A DNA stretch of 64,000 nt, from NCBI RefSeq assembly GCF_014651035.1, contig NZ_BMWC01000001.1, forward strand, positions 496,001 through 560,000, written 5' to 3'. This document shows positions 9,408-18,510 of the stretch, piece after piece. A model generated the notes under the pieces. That model made no database searches. It was given only the letters and a program-made list of their open reading frames with translations, and was not told the DNA's origin. The position numbers were made by a program, and so were the translations under genes. The stretch is from Streptomyces lomondensis. Lineage in GTDB: Bacteria; Actinomycetota; Actinomycetes; Streptomycetales; Streptomycetaceae. Numbering within the stretch: the stretch's first letter is position 1; each line of letters starts with the position of its first letter.

Positions 9408-9512
9408 GCCCCGCAATTTCCCGTGTCCGAGGCGCCCTTGAACCGCTGTTACAGGTCCGTCGACAAATGCGGACAACAGGGCACTAAAGGACGGATGTTC
9501 GGGTGCCGAAAG

Positions 9513-9542
9513 CCCCTGGTCCGTTCGGGTGCGGACCAGGGG
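9513..9542 (-). terminator. Terminator downstream of pepN
   Basis: Perfect 11-bp arms CCCCTGGTCCG and CGGACCAGGGG with an 8-nt loop. Read leftward the stem is followed by GCTTTC. It lies 60 bp beyond the pepN stop. Confidence 0.75.
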
Positions 9543-9602
9543 TTACGGCTCGCGGGGCACGCGTCTTGTAACGAAGGCGGAACGCCGGATCTCAGGCCAA
9601 AG

Positions 9603-12182
9603 CTACTGGTCAGCGGCCTCGTCGCAGGCCTGCCCGCGCAGCGCCCGCGCCAGATCGTCCCGGGCCTCCAGGACCAGCCGGCGCAGGGCCGGAGCGGCCT
9701 CCCGGTGGGCCTCCAGCCAGGCGTCCGTGGCGGCCAGCGTCTCCTGGGACTGCTGGAGCGAGGGGAACAGTCCCTGCACCACGTGCATCGCGATCTGGAT
9801 CGACCGCTCGGACCACACCCGCTCGATCGCCGCGAAGTACTTCGCCGCGTACGGCGCGAGCAGCTCCCGCTGCGAACCCTGGGAGAAGCCCGCGATGGTC
9901 GCCTCCACCATGGCGTTGGACAGCGCGTCCGACTCCACGACCTGCGCCCACGCCTGCGCCTTGACCGCCTCGGACGGGCGGGCGGCCAGACAGCGCACCT
10001 GGTGACGCTTGCCGGAGGCGGTGTCGTCCCGGGCCAGCTCCTCGGCCAGCGCCTTCTCGTCCACGGCCCCGTGCGCCACCAGCGGCTCCAGGAACACCCA
10101 GCGCAGCTCCTGGTCCAGGTCGAGTCCCTCGACCGTCGCCGTGCCGTCCAGCAGCTCCCGCAGCAGCTCGAAGTCGGCCTCGGCGGTGGCCGTCCGGGCG
10201 AAGAAGCGCGCCCAGGCGAGCTGGTGCTCGCTGCCGGCCTCGGCCGCGTACAGCTCGCGCCGCGCGCCCTCGGCGAGCAGCCGGGCCGTCGTCTCCCGCC
10301 GGGCGGGCGCCGCGTAGTGCGTGACCGCCGACTCGGCCCAGGCGTGCAGCATCTGCACGACGCCGATCTCGGACTCGCGCCCCGCGAACCGCAGCACCAG
10401 GTCCACGAAGTCCCGGGCCGGCAGCAGCGCGTCGCGCGTCATGTTCCACAGCGCCGACCAGCACAGGGCGCGGGCCAGAGGGTCGGTCACCGAGCCCAGG
10501 TGCTCGCGCAGGGTCGCCAGCGAGGTCGCGTCGAAGCGGATCTTGCAGTAGGTCAGGTCGTCGTCGTTGGCCAGCACCAGGTCGGGCGCGTCGGCACCGG
10601 CCAGTTCCGCCACGACCGTCCGCGGGCCGTCGACGTCCGTCTCCACGCGCGCGTACCGCTCCAGCGTCCCGCCGTCCGCCACCCGGTACAGGCCCACCGC
10701 CACCCGGTGCGGCCGCAGTTCCGGATGTGACTCGGCGGCTTCCTGCACCACCGCCAGCTCCTCGACCCGGCCGTCCGCGCCCAGCAGCACCTGCGGCGTC
10801 AGCGAGTTCACCCCGGCCGTCTGGAGCCAGGACCGCGACCACGCGCTCATGTCCCGGCCGCTGGTCTCCTCCAGCACCGACAGCAGATCGCCGAGGCGCG
10901 TGTTGCCGTACGCGTGCCGCTTGAAGTAGCGCCGGGCACCCTCCAGGAACGCGTCCTCACCGACGTACGCCACCAGCTGCTTCAGCACCGACGCGCCCTT
11001 GGCGTACGTGATGCCGTCGAAGTTCAGCTTGGCGTCCTGGAGGTCGCGGATGTCGGCCGTGATCGGGTGCGTGGAGGGCAGCTGGTCCGCGCGGTACGCC
11101 CAGGCCTTGCGGCGGTTGGCGAAGGTGACCCAGCCGCTCGTGAAGCGGGTCGCGCCGACCAGTGAGAACGCGCCCATGAAGTCCGCGAACGACTCCTTCA
11201 GCCACAGGTCGTCCCACCACTCCATGGTGACCAGGTCGCCGAACCACATGTGCGCCATCTCGTGCAGCACGACATTGGCCCGGCCCTCGTAGGACGCCTG
11301 CGTGACCTTCCCGCGGAAGATGAACTCCTCCCGGAACGTCACCAGGCCCGGGTTCTCCATCGCGCCCAGGTTGTACTCGGGCACGAACGCCTGGTCGTAC
11401 TTCCCGAACGGGTACGGGTAGTCGAAGTGGTCGTGGAAGAAGTCCAGGCCCTGCTTGGTGACCAGGAAGACGTCGTCGGCGTCGAAGTAGGGCGCGAGGC
11501 CCTTGCGGCACAGGGCGCCGAGCGGGATCTCCAGCGTGGTGCCGTCCGGGAACGTACGGGAGTACGTGTCCGTCACGTAGTGGTACGGCCCGGCCACCAC
11601 ACACGTGATGTACGTCGAGATCGGCTTGGTCTCGGCGAACCGCCACACCCCGTCCGCCTGTTCGCCGGCCCCGTTGCTCCACACCGTCCAGCCCTGCGGG
11701 GCCCGCACCTCGAAGCGGTACGGGGCCTTGAGGTCGGGCTGCTCGAAGTTGGCGAAGACGCGACGCGAGTCGGCCGGCTCGTACTGCGTGTACAGGTACA
11801 CCTCGCCGTCCTCCGGGTCGACGAAGCGGTGCAGGCCCTCGCCGGTCCGGGAGTAGGCGCACTGGGCGTCGACCACCAGCTCGTTGTCCGCGGCCAGGTC
11901 CTCCAGCGTGATCCGGGAACCGTCGAAGACCTCACCCGGGTCCAGATCACGGCCGTTGAGTGAGACGGCCGTCACACTCGGCGCGATCAGGTCGGCGAAG
12001 CTGCTCGCGCCGGGCTCGTTGCAGCGGAAGCGGATCGTCGTGACCGAGCGGAACGTGCGGGGCCCGTCGCCGGCGTCCGCACCGACCGCGGACCGCAGGT
12101 CGAGGGACACCTCGTACCCGTCGACGCGCAGCAGGGCGGCCCGCTCCCGGGCTTCGTCGCGGGACAGATTCTCACCGGGCAC
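9603..12182 (-). CDS. pepN: Aminopeptidase N (M1 family zinc metallopeptidase)
   Basis: This protein of about 859 residues removes N-terminal amino acids from peptides in the cytoplasm. The M1 exopeptidase motif NLGAMENPG and the zinc site HEMAH followed 18 residues later by the third ligand Glu (WLKESFADF) are intact. The C-terminal half matches the helical ERAP1-like domain. I place the start at the GTG at 12182 (MPGENLSRDEA...), 9 nt after GAGGA (12192-12196). The GTG at 12189-12191 would lie right against that site. It diverges from the DsbA-like gene, and a hairpin follows the stop. Confidence 0.95.
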   Translation of the reverse strand: MPGENLSRDEARERAALLRVDGYEVSLDLRSAVGADAGDGPRTFRSVTTIRFRCNEPGASSFADLIAPSVTAVSLNGRDLDPGEVFDGSRITLEDLAADNELVVDAQCAYSRTGEGLHRFVDPEDGEVYLYTQYEPADSRRVFANFEQPDLKAPYRFEVRAPQGWTVWSNGAGEQADGVWRFAETKPISTYITCVVAGPYHYVTDTYSRTFPDGTTLEIPLGALCRKGLAPYFDADDVFLVTKQGLDFFHDHFDYPYPFGKYDQAFVPEYNLGAMENPGLVTFREEFIFRGKVTQASYEGRANVVLHEMAHMWFGDLVTMEWWDDLWLKESFADFMGAFSLVGATRFTSGWVTFANRRKAWAYRADQLPSTHPITADIRDLQDAKLNFDGITYAKGASVLKQLVAYVGEDAFLEGARRYFKRHAYGNTRLGDLLSVLEETSGRDMSAWSRSWLQTAGVNSLTPQVLLGADGRVEELAVVQEAAESHPELRPHRVAVGLYRVADGGTLERYARVETDVDGPRTVVAELAGADAPDLVLANDDDLTYCKIRFDATSLATLREHLGSVTDPLARALCWSALWNMTRDALLPARDFVDLVLRFAGRESEIGVVQMLHAWAESAVTHYAAPARRETTARLLAEGARRELYAAEAGSEHQLAWARFFARTATAEADFELLRELLDGTATVEGLDLDQELRWVFLEPLVAHGAVDEKALAEELARDDTASGKRHQVRCLAARPSEAVKAQAWAQVVESDALSNAMVEATIAGFSQGSQRELLAPYAAKYFAAIERVWSERSIQIAMHVVQGLFPSLQQSQETLAATDAWLEAHREAAPALRRLVLEARDDLARALRGQACDEAADQ

Positions 12183-12319
12183 GGGCGGCACTCCTCAAGC
12201 GTCGTGGGGTACGGCTGAACAGCACCGATCCTGCCACGTGCCCCTGACGCCGGGCAGCCGGGAATGACCGGAGCGAGCACCGGCGTTCCCGGAGAAACGG
12301 ATTCCTCGTGAGGAGAGAC

Positions 12320-12958
12320 ATGTCGGACAAGACCCCCGTCGACTTCTGGTTCGACCCGCTGTGCCCCTGGGCGTGGATGACCTCCCGTTGGGTGCTGGAG
12401 GTGGAGAAGGTCAGGGACATCAAGGTCCGCTGGCACGTCATGAGCCTCGCCGTCCTCAACGAGGACAAGCTCGACCAGCTGCCCGAGGAGTACCGCGAGC
12501 TGCTTCAGACCAAGGCGTGGGGCCCCGTCCGGGTCGTCATAGCCGCGCAGCAGGAGCACGGCGCCGAGGTGCTCGGCGACCTCTACACCGCGCTCGGCAC
12601 CCGCATCCACAACCAGGACGAGGGCCTCGGCAAGGAGACGGTCGCCGCCGCCGTGAAGGACGCCGGCCTGCCCGAGTCCCTCATGGAGCACTGGGACTCC
12701 ACCCCGTACGAGCCGCAGCTGCGCGCCTCCCACAAGGAGGGCATCGACAAGGTCGGCCAGGAGGTCGGCACCCCGGTCATCGCGGTCCCCGGCGCCGACG
12801 GCGAGCAGCTCGCCTTCTTCGGCCCGGTCGTCACCCCGGCCCCCAAGGGCGAGGAGGCCGCCCGCCTCTGGGACGGCACCCTCGCCGTGGCCTCGGTGCC
12901 GGGCTTCTACGAGATCAAGCGCACCCGCACCAAGGGCCCGGACTTCTCCAACCTCTAG
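12320..12958 (+). CDS. DsbA-fold oxidoreductase of the mycothiol-linked Rv2466c family, CPWA variant
   Basis: This 212-residue protein is closely similar along its length to what I remember of mycobacterial Rv2466c, a mycothiol-dependent thioredoxin-fold reductase: DFWFDPLCPW, SRWVLEVEKVRDI, HVMSLAVLNE, AWGPVRV and the C-terminal IKRTRTKGP. The active site reads CPWA, so the nucleophilic Cys is kept but the second Cys is an Ala. This suggests a monothiol mechanism with mycothiol resolving the disulfide. The ATG at 12320 is preceded by AGGAGA (12311-12316); the upstream GTG at 12308 lies before that site. It is divergent from pepN. Confidence 0.9.
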   Translation: MSDKTPVDFWFDPLCPWAWMTSRWVLEVEKVRDIKVRWHVMSLAVLNEDKLDQLPEEYRELLQTKAWGPVRVVIAAQQEHGAEVLGDLYTALGTRIHNQDEGLGKETVAAAVKDAGLPESLMEHWDSTPYEPQLRASHKEGIDKVGQEVGTPVIAVPGADGEQLAFFGPVVTPAPKGEEAARLWDGTLAVASVPGFYEIKRTRTKGPDFSNL

Positions 12959-12961
12959 GAC

Positions 12962-13084
12962 TCACTCGGCGGCGGGGGCGGCCTGGATCCGGAGTTCCTC
13001 CGGGAGCAGGCCGTCCTCGCCGCGGTTGAGGTAGCGCTGGTACCACCGGCAGCCGACAGCGGTGCAGCGCCAGTAGTCGTCCAC
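12962..13084 (-). CDS. Small conserved-looking ORF (about 40 aa) with CX4C
   Basis: The frame encodes a basic, aromatic-rich peptide with the core YWRCTAVGCRWYQRYL and then GEDGLLPEELRI. Third codon positions are almost all G or C, as in real genes here. The stop lies at 12962, 4 nt beyond the convergent DsbA-like stop. The GTG at 13084 gives 40 residues. An alternative ATT or CTG near 13099 would place a GAGGAGG sequence (inside the end of the upstream diesterase gene) at a good distance and add five residues. It would then be coupled to the diesterase gene. The function is unknown; the cysteines could bind metal. Confidence 0.45.
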   Translation of the reverse strand: MDDYWRCTAVGCRWYQRYLNRGEDGLLPEELRIQAAPAAE

Positions 13085-13098
13085 GAAGTGACCGTCAA

Positions 13099-14130
13099 TC
13101 AGCCCCTCCTCGCCATCACCGCCAGGTCCGGGAAATCGGTGACGACCGCATCGACCCCCATGCGGTAGTACAGCGCGTACTCGGCGAACGCGTCCCCGAA
13201 ATCGTTCGGTCCGGTTCCCCGCCGGAGGTCCGCAGGCAGGAACTGGTTCTCCGCGCGGAAGGTGTACGGCCCGATCCGCAGCCCCGCCGCGTGCGCGTCC
13301 GCGACGAGGGACGTGCCGGCGAGCGACGACTTGTCCGGCCCGATCCAGTCCGCGTACTCCGCGATCTCCGCCAGTCCCGCCGGCGTCATCATGTCCCGGT
13401 AGGTCACCGTGGGCAGGTCGTACGGCCCGCCCGTCGTCCCCAGCGCCTGCCACAGCGGCACGTTCAGATCCGTCATGCGCTTGAGGCTCGTCGGTTCGAA
13501 GGACTGCACGACGCACTCGCGCCGCCCGAGCCGGTTGCGGCGGATCGCGGAGGCCAGCTTCGGTTCGAGGGGCAGCCCGATGGACCGGAAGTACGTCGGG
13601 TGCTTGGTCTCCGGGAAGACGGCGATCGTCCGGCCGTGCGTCCGCGACAGCCGCCGGGCCAGGTCCACGACCTCCTGGAAGGTCATGACCTCCTCGCGCC
13701 CGTCGAAGACGGTGTTGCGGTCGCGGACCAGGGGCAGCCGCTCCACCGCCCGCAGCGTCTTCAGCTCGGCCAGCGTGAAGTCCTCCGTGAACCAGTTGGT
13801 CACCGAGCGGCCGTCGACCGTCTTCGTCGTACGGCGGTCCGCGAACTCCGGCCGGCGGGCCACGTCGGTCGTCTGGGAGATCTCGTTCTCGTGCCGGACC
13901 ACCAGCACATGGTCCTTCGTCGGCACCAGGTCCGGTTCGATCCAGTCGGCGCCCGTCTGCACGGCGTACGTGTACGAGGCCGCCGTGTGCTCCGGGCGCC
14001 AGCCGGCCGCGCCGCGGTGGCCGATGACGACCGGGCCGCCCGTGCGGGGTTCGGCCGTGGCCGTTCCCGCGGACACTGCGGCCGTTCCCGTGGCCGCCGC
14101 GAGCAGGAGGGATCTCCGTCCGAGCTGCAT
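13099..14130 (-). CDS. Exported glycerophosphodiester phosphodiesterase
   Basis: This 343-residue enzyme belongs to the GDPD family, which splits glycerophosphodiesters into glycerol-3-phosphate and an alcohol. A twin-arginine signal (GRRSLLLAAATGTAAVSAG) ends near TATAE. The family signature follows: HRGAAGWRPEHT with catalytic His and Glu, DWIEPDLVPTKD with the metal-binding Glu and Asp, and later VFPETKH, VVQSFEP and DAVVTDFPD. AGGGAG stands before the ATG at 14130. It lies 26 bp downstream of the FGGY kinase gene in the same direction, so it may be the last enzyme of the uptake operon, feeding it an extracellularly released product. Confidence 0.9.
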   Translation of the reverse strand: MQLGRRSLLLAAATGTAAVSAGTATAEPRTGGPVVIGHRGAAGWRPEHTAASYTYAVQTGADWIEPDLVPTKDHVLVVRHENEISQTTDVARRPEFADRRTTKTVDGRSVTNWFTEDFTLAELKTLRAVERLPLVRDRNTVFDGREEVMTFQEVVDLARRLSRTHGRTIAVFPETKHPTYFRSIGLPLEPKLASAIRRNRLGRRECVVQSFEPTSLKRMTDLNVPLWQALGTTGGPYDLPTVTYRDMMTPAGLAEIAEYADWIGPDKSSLAGTSLVADAHAAGLRIGPYTFRAENQFLPADLRRGTGPNDFGDAFAEYALYYRMGVDAVVTDFPDLAVMARRG

Positions 14131-14156
14131 ACAACTCCCTTTCTCCGGAGGCAGAT

Positions 14157-15581
14157 TCACGTACGTGCCCGGGCCCGCGCCTGCGTCAGCCGGTCCAGGT
14201 GCTCCTGGTAGCCCTTCGTATAGAGGGCCGCCCGGCCCGGGTCCGGCTCGACGACCGCCGTCGGCCGCGTCCACTCCTGCGCGTCCAGCCCGGCCCCCAA
14301 CCGCTCGGCCGCCGCCAGCACCGCCCCCCGCGCGCCCACCTCGCCCTCGACGACCCGCAGCGGCCGGCCGAGCACGTCGGCCAGCAGCCGCATCCAGGCG
14401 GGGCTGCGGGTGCCGCCGCCGCAGACGGCCAGGCTCCCGGTGAGGCCCGCCGCCTCCAGGCAGTGCCGGGCGGCGTACCCGATGCCCTCGCAGGTGGCGC
14501 GGACCAGATCGCCCCGGGTCGACTCCAGGGAGACGCCGGTGAGTTCGGCGCGCAGGCGCGGTTCGACGAAGGGCGCGCGTTCGCCGGAGGGCGCGAAGTA
14601 CGGCAGCACGCGCACGCCGTGCGCGCCCGGCGGGGTCCCGGCCAGCAGGCCGTCCACCTCGTCGTGCCGCACGCCCGTCGTGGACAGCACCCAGTCCAGC
14701 GCGGCCGTGCCGACCATCGCGGGCATGGCGCGCAACCAGTGCCCGGGCCGGTCCGTGGAGATGTACAGCCCCGCCGGTTCGCCGGTCAGGTCCAGCTCGG
14801 TCGTGGCGACCAGGCTTGCCAGGCAGGTGCCGACGATCAGCAGACCGTCGCCTGGGGACGTCACCCCGGCACCCAGCGCGCAGGCCGGCAGATCGTACGG
14901 GCCGTTCGCGATCCGGGTGCCGGACGGCAGGCCCTCGCCGCGTGCCTCGGCCGTCGCGACCGGGTCGCTGACGGGGGCGAGCAGGCCCCGGCGGTGGGTG
15001 AGGCCCAGCAGCTCGACGACCCGGTTGTCGTACGTCCGGGTCCGCGGGTCCAGGAATGGCATCGACGCGTCCGACACATCCGTCGTCGGACCCGCCCCCG
15101 TCAGCCGCTGGAACACCATGTCCTTGCAGTACAGGGCGGCTTTCGCGGCGTCCAGCGCCTTCGGCTCGTGGCTGTCCAGCCAGGCCAGCAGCGGCCCCGG
15201 GCAGCCGGGGAACATCGCGCTGCCCGTCCGCCGGAACACCGTCTCGAAGGTGCCGTCCGCCAGCCACAGGTCGACCAGTTCGTGTGCCCGCCCGTCCATC
15301 CAGGAGGCGGCGGGGCGCACGGGCCGGCCCTCGCCGTCCACGAGCCACACCCCGTCGCCCTGCCCGGTGAGTCCGGCCAGTTCCACCGGTTCCGCCACGG
15401 CGGAGGTCAGCGCGTCGAGCACCGCGACGACCGCCCCGTACACCCCCTCCATGTCCTGCTCGACGACCCCGCCGTGCAGGGAGAGGCCCACCGGGCGGGA
15501 CTCCACGGCCAGTTGCCGGCCCGTGCCGTCGAACGCCGCCGCCTTGACCATGGACGTGCCCACATCGATACCGACGTACAT
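14157..15581 (-). CDS. FGGY family carbohydrate kinase (operon kinase)
   Basis: This 474-residue protein is a sugar or polyol kinase using ATP. The N-terminal phosphate-binding motif YVGIDVGTSMVKAAAFD and the C-terminal adenosine motif AVCGGGTRSPAWMRLLADVLGRP mark the FGGY family. It is somewhat shorter than typical xylulokinases or glycerol kinases (about 490-500). The substrate cannot be assigned; xylulokinase-like or polyol kinase activity fits the neighbours. It starts 19 nt after the dehydrogenase stop and is part of the leftward transporter operon. A second, divergent FGGY kinase at 22875 shares the family but little close similarity. Confidence 0.88.
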   Translation of the reverse strand: MYVGIDVGTSMVKAAAFDGTGRQLAVESRPVGLSLHGGVVEQDMEGVYGAVVAVLDALTSAVAEPVELAGLTGQGDGVWLVDGEGRPVRPAASWMDGRAHELVDLWLADGTFETVFRRTGSAMFPGCPGPLLAWLDSHEPKALDAAKAALYCKDMVFQRLTGAGPTTDVSDASMPFLDPRTRTYDNRVVELLGLTHRRGLLAPVSDPVATAEARGEGLPSGTRIANGPYDLPACALGAGVTSPGDGLLIVGTCLASLVATTELDLTGEPAGLYISTDRPGHWLRAMPAMVGTAALDWVLSTTGVRHDEVDGLLAGTPPGAHGVRVLPYFAPSGERAPFVEPRLRAELTGVSLESTRGDLVRATCEGIGYAARHCLEAAGLTGSLAVCGGGTRSPAWMRLLADVLGRPLRVVEGEVGARGAVLAAAERLGAGLDAQEWTRPTAVVEPDPGRAALYTKGYQEHLDRLTQARARART

Positions 15582-15600
15582 GCGGCTCTCCTCCGGGTCC

Positions 15601-16632
15601 TCAGGTCAGACAGTGCGCGAGCGGCTCTCCCCGCACCCAGCGGCCCACCTCTTCGGCGGCGATCCGCGCCGCCTTCTCGGCGACCGCGCGGGACGCGCCG
15701 CCCAAATGCGGCGTCAGCACCACGCGGTCGCCCAGCCCCAGCAGCCGGGACTCCGCCGGCAGCGGCTCCCGTTCGTAGGTGTCGAGCGCCGCCGCCGACA
15801 CCCGCCCGCTCTCCAGCGCGTCGCACAGCGCGGCCTCGTCCAGCAGCGGGCCCCGGGCCACGTTCACCACCACCGCCCCGGGCGGCAGCAGCCCCAGCTC
15901 CCGGGCTCCGATCAGACCCCGGGTCTCGGGGGTGAGCCGGGCGTGCAGGGTGATCACCTGGGAGGCGCGCAGGAGTTCGTCGAGGGAGGCCACGCGCAGA
16001 CCGTGGATCTCGCCGTGCACGTACGGGTCGTACACCATCACCCGCGCCCCGAACGCGCACAGCACCCGCGCGACCCGGCTGCCGACGGCCCCGTACCCGA
16101 CCAGCCCGACGGGCAGGTCCTCCAGCTCCAGCCCGCTCCGCTCGTACGTGTAGTACGTCGCCCCCTCCCAGCTGCCCTGCCGGGCGAGCGGGACATGGGC
16201 CTGGGGGATGCGGCGCAGGGCGGCCAGCATCATGCCGACGGTGAACTCGGCGGTGGCGGCGGCGTTGCGGCCGGGCGCGAAGCACACCCGCACGTCCCGC
16301 TGCTTCGCCGCGTCCAGGTTGACGTTCACCGGCCCGCCCCGGCAGACCACGACCAGCCTCAGATCCGGGCAGGCGGCGAGGACCCTCTCCGTGACCGGCC
16401 CCATCTGCGTGACCAGGACCTCCGCCCCGGCCAGCGCCTCGATCATCTCGTCCTCGGCGTCACTGGCCTCCTGCACCTCGGCGACCGGCCCGAACGGCTC
16501 CAGCGGCCAGCCGAGCCGCAGTTCCCTGACGTCGGCCCGCCCCACCTCGTGCTCCACCGCCCGCGTGATGAGCGAGGGCAGGACGAAGTGGTCGCCGGCG
16601 GCCACCACACGCACACTGTTTCCGGAGGTCAT
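15601..16632 (-). CDS. D-isomer-specific 2-hydroxyacid dehydrogenase
   Basis: This 343-residue protein is an NAD(P)-dependent 2-hydroxyacid dehydrogenase. The nucleotide-binding motif is VGLVGYGAVGSRVARVL. The catalytic set is present: Arg in VNVARGPLLDE, Glu in the following helix region, and His in VLTPHLGGAS. Family members oxidise or reduce compounds such as 3-phosphoglycerate, erythronate-4-phosphate or glycerate. Its ATG overlaps the stop of the preceding ATPase gene by 4 nt, so translation is probably coupled. In this context it likely oxidises an acid formed from the imported sugar or polyol. Confidence 0.88.
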   Translation of the reverse strand: MTSGNSVRVVAAGDHFVLPSLITRAVEHEVGRADVRELRLGWPLEPFGPVAEVQEASDAEDEMIEALAGAEVLVTQMGPVTERVLAACPDLRLVVVCRGGPVNVNLDAAKQRDVRVCFAPGRNAAATAEFTVGMMLAALRRIPQAHVPLARQGSWEGATYYTYERSGLELEDLPVGLVGYGAVGSRVARVLCAFGARVMVYDPYVHGEIHGLRVASLDELLRASQVITLHARLTPETRGLIGARELGLLPPGAVVVNVARGPLLDEAALCDALESGRVSAAALDTYEREPLPAESRLLGLGDRVVLTPHLGGASRAVAEKAARIAAEEVGRWVRGEPLAHCLT

Positions 16633-17708
16633 CGCAGGGAGTCTCCCGTCTCGGCGTCGAAGACATGGGTGTGCTCGGGGTCGGCGGCGACCCGGACCCG
16701 TTCGTCGTGGGCGAGCCGCACCTCGGGGTCGGTGAGGACGACCAGATGCCGTTCGACCCCGTCCAGGGCGAGGGTCGCCAGGCCCGACTCCAGCAGGGGT
16801 TCGTGGGCGACGACCCGGGCGGGCAGGCCGCCTTCGGCGGTGAGCCGGACGTCCTCCGGGCGGATCCCGACCACCACCTCACGCCCCGCGTCCACCGGCA
16901 CGGGCAGCGCGACACGGACCGTGTCGGAGAGACGGGCGTGGCCGTCGCCGGTGGCGATGCCGGGCAGCAGCGTGATCGCGGGCTCGCCGACGAAGTCCGC
17001 GACGAAGACGCTGGCCGGGCTGTCGTAGATCTGGTAGGGGGTGCCGAGCTGCTGGATCACGCCGTCCTTCATCACGGCGATCCGGTCGGCGAGGGAGAGG
17101 GCCTCCTCCTGGTCGTGGGTGACCAGGATCGTGGTGTGGCCCAGGTCCTTCTGGATGCGCTTGAGTTCGCGGCGGGTGGTGTCGCGCTGGGCCGCGTCCA
17201 GGTGGGAGAGCGGCTCGTCGAGGAGCAGGACGTCCGGTTCGCGGATCAGGGCCCGGGCCAGGGAGACGCGCTGCTTCTGGCCGCTGGAGAGCCCGGCCGG
17301 GCGGGCGTCGAGGAGATCGGTCAGGCCGACCCGCTCGGCGATCTCCTTCACCTTGCGGTCGACGTCACCGCGGGCGGCCTTTCTCCGGGCCTTCAGGCCG
17401 AACGCCAGGTTCTCCGCGACCGACAGCGGCGGATACAGCGCGTAGTTCTCGAACGCGACCCCGATGTTCCGCTGCTGCGCGGGCCGTTCGACCACCGACG
17501 CCCCGCCGACCAGGATGTCCCCGCCGGTGACGGACTCCAGCCCGGCGATCATGCGCAGGGTCGTCGACTTGCCGCAGCCGGAGGGACCGAGCAGCCCGAG
17601 CAGTTCCCCGGACCGCAGATTCAGGTCGATCCCGCGGACGGCATCCACCGAGGGCCGGCCCCGGGATCGGTAGGTCTTCCGCAGCTCACGTAGCTCCAGT
17701 CCCGTCAT
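16629..17708 (-). CDS. ABC transporter ATP-binding protein (second ATPase, CUT1/MsmK-like)
   Basis: This 359-residue ATPase should power sugar import at the inner face of the membrane. Walker A is GPSGCGKST, the signature is LSSGQ, Walker B is VLLLDEPLSHLD and the switch His is in LVTHDQEEAL. The Q-loop reads AFENYALYP, so Glu replaces the usual Gln. A TOBE-like C-terminal domain (VVVGIRPEDVRLT) identifies the UgpC/MsmK group. It pairs with a second, different ATPase at 18507, so the transporter probably uses a heterodimer. Its start overlaps the end of the DeoR gene by 23 nt. Confidence 0.93.
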   Translation of the reverse strand: MTGLELRELRKTYRSRGRPSVDAVRGIDLNLRSGELLGLLGPSGCGKSTTLRMIAGLESVTGGDILVGGASVVERPAQQRNIGVAFENYALYPPLSVAENLAFGLKARRKAARGDVDRKVKEIAERVGLTDLLDARPAGLSSGQKQRVSLARALIREPDVLLLDEPLSHLDAAQRDTTRRELKRIQKDLGHTTILVTHDQEEALSLADRIAVMKDGVIQQLGTPYQIYDSPASVFVADFVGEPAITLLPGIATGDGHARLSDTVRVALPVPVDAGREVVVGIRPEDVRLTAEGGLPARVVAHEPLLESGLATLALDGVERHLVVLTDPEVRLAHDERVRVAADPEHTHVFDAETGDSLR

Positions 17709-18510
17709 GGCCGCCCTTCGTCGCGCAAACCTCGTAACGGACCTTGTGCTCGTCCAGATCCCGCAGTGCCTCCGGCGACGCCCCGTCGTCGACGAGGACC
17801 GTGTCGAAGCGGGACAGCGGGACGACCCGGTGCAGGGCGACCCGGCCGAGCTTGGTGTGGTCGATCAGCAGGACGTTCCGTGCCGCCGCGTCGAGCATCG
17901 CCCGCTTCACGGACACGATGTGCTGTTCCTGGTGGTAGGCGTAACCCCCGTGCACGGCCGACGTGGACGCGAAGCACACGTCCACCCGCAGCTGCTCGAC
18001 CGCCTCCACGCACGACACCCCGAGGAACGAGGAGTGCAGCGGGTCGTAGTCGCCGCCGAGGGCCATCAGGTGGATGCCCCGCTGGTCGGCCAGGAGGTTG
18101 ATCGCCTCCAGGAAGTTGGTGACGACCGTCAGCGGTGTTATCTCGCCCGTGCGCAGCCGCCGGGCTATCTCCAGCGTGGACGTGGAGTCGTCCAGCAGGA
18201 TCGCCATGCCGGGCTCCACCCTCCGCAGCGCGTGCTCGGCGACGGCTGCCTTCTCGGCCCGCATGGTCTTCAGCCGGTACTGCACGTTCGACTCGAAGAC
18301 CCCCGACGGCTGCGCGGTCACCCCGCCCCGGAACTTCCGTACGATGCCCTGCCGTTCGAGTTCGTCGAGGTCTCGGTGGATGGTCATCAGGCTCACCCCG
18401 AACCGCTCGGCGAGCTCCGCCGCCGTCGCCGATCCGTCGGCCAGCACCTGCTCGGCCATGGCGGCCTGCCGCGCCGCGGGCCCCTGCTGTCCACCACTGC
18501 TGCTGCTCAT
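17686..18510 (-). CDS. DeoR family transcriptional regulator
   Basis: This 274-residue protein is a DeoR/GlpR-type repressor. The N-terminal helix-turn-helix is seen in ATAAELAERFGVSLMTIHRD followed by LERQGIVRKFRGGV. The C-terminal DeoRC domain, with an ILLDDSTST phosphate-binding loop and VVTNFLEAI, normally binds a phosphorylated sugar that releases the repressor from DNA. It lies inside the transporter operon with 4-nt overlap to the upstream ATPase, and is the obvious candidate for binding the palindrome at 22741-22767. The inducer is probably the product of one of the FGGY kinases. Confidence 0.93.
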   Translation of the reverse strand: MSSSSGGQQGPAARQAAMAEQVLADGSATAAELAERFGVSLMTIHRDLDELERQGIVRKFRGGVTAQPSGVFESNVQYRLKTMRAEKAAVAEHALRRVEPGMAILLDDSTSTLEIARRLRTGEITPLTVVTNFLEAINLLADQRGIHLMALGGDYDPLHSSFLGVSCVEAVEQLRVDVCFASTSAVHGGYAYHQEQHIVSVKRAMLDAAARNVLLIDHTKLGRVALHRVVPLSRFDTVLVDDGASPEALRDLDEHKVRYEVCATKGGHDGTGAT

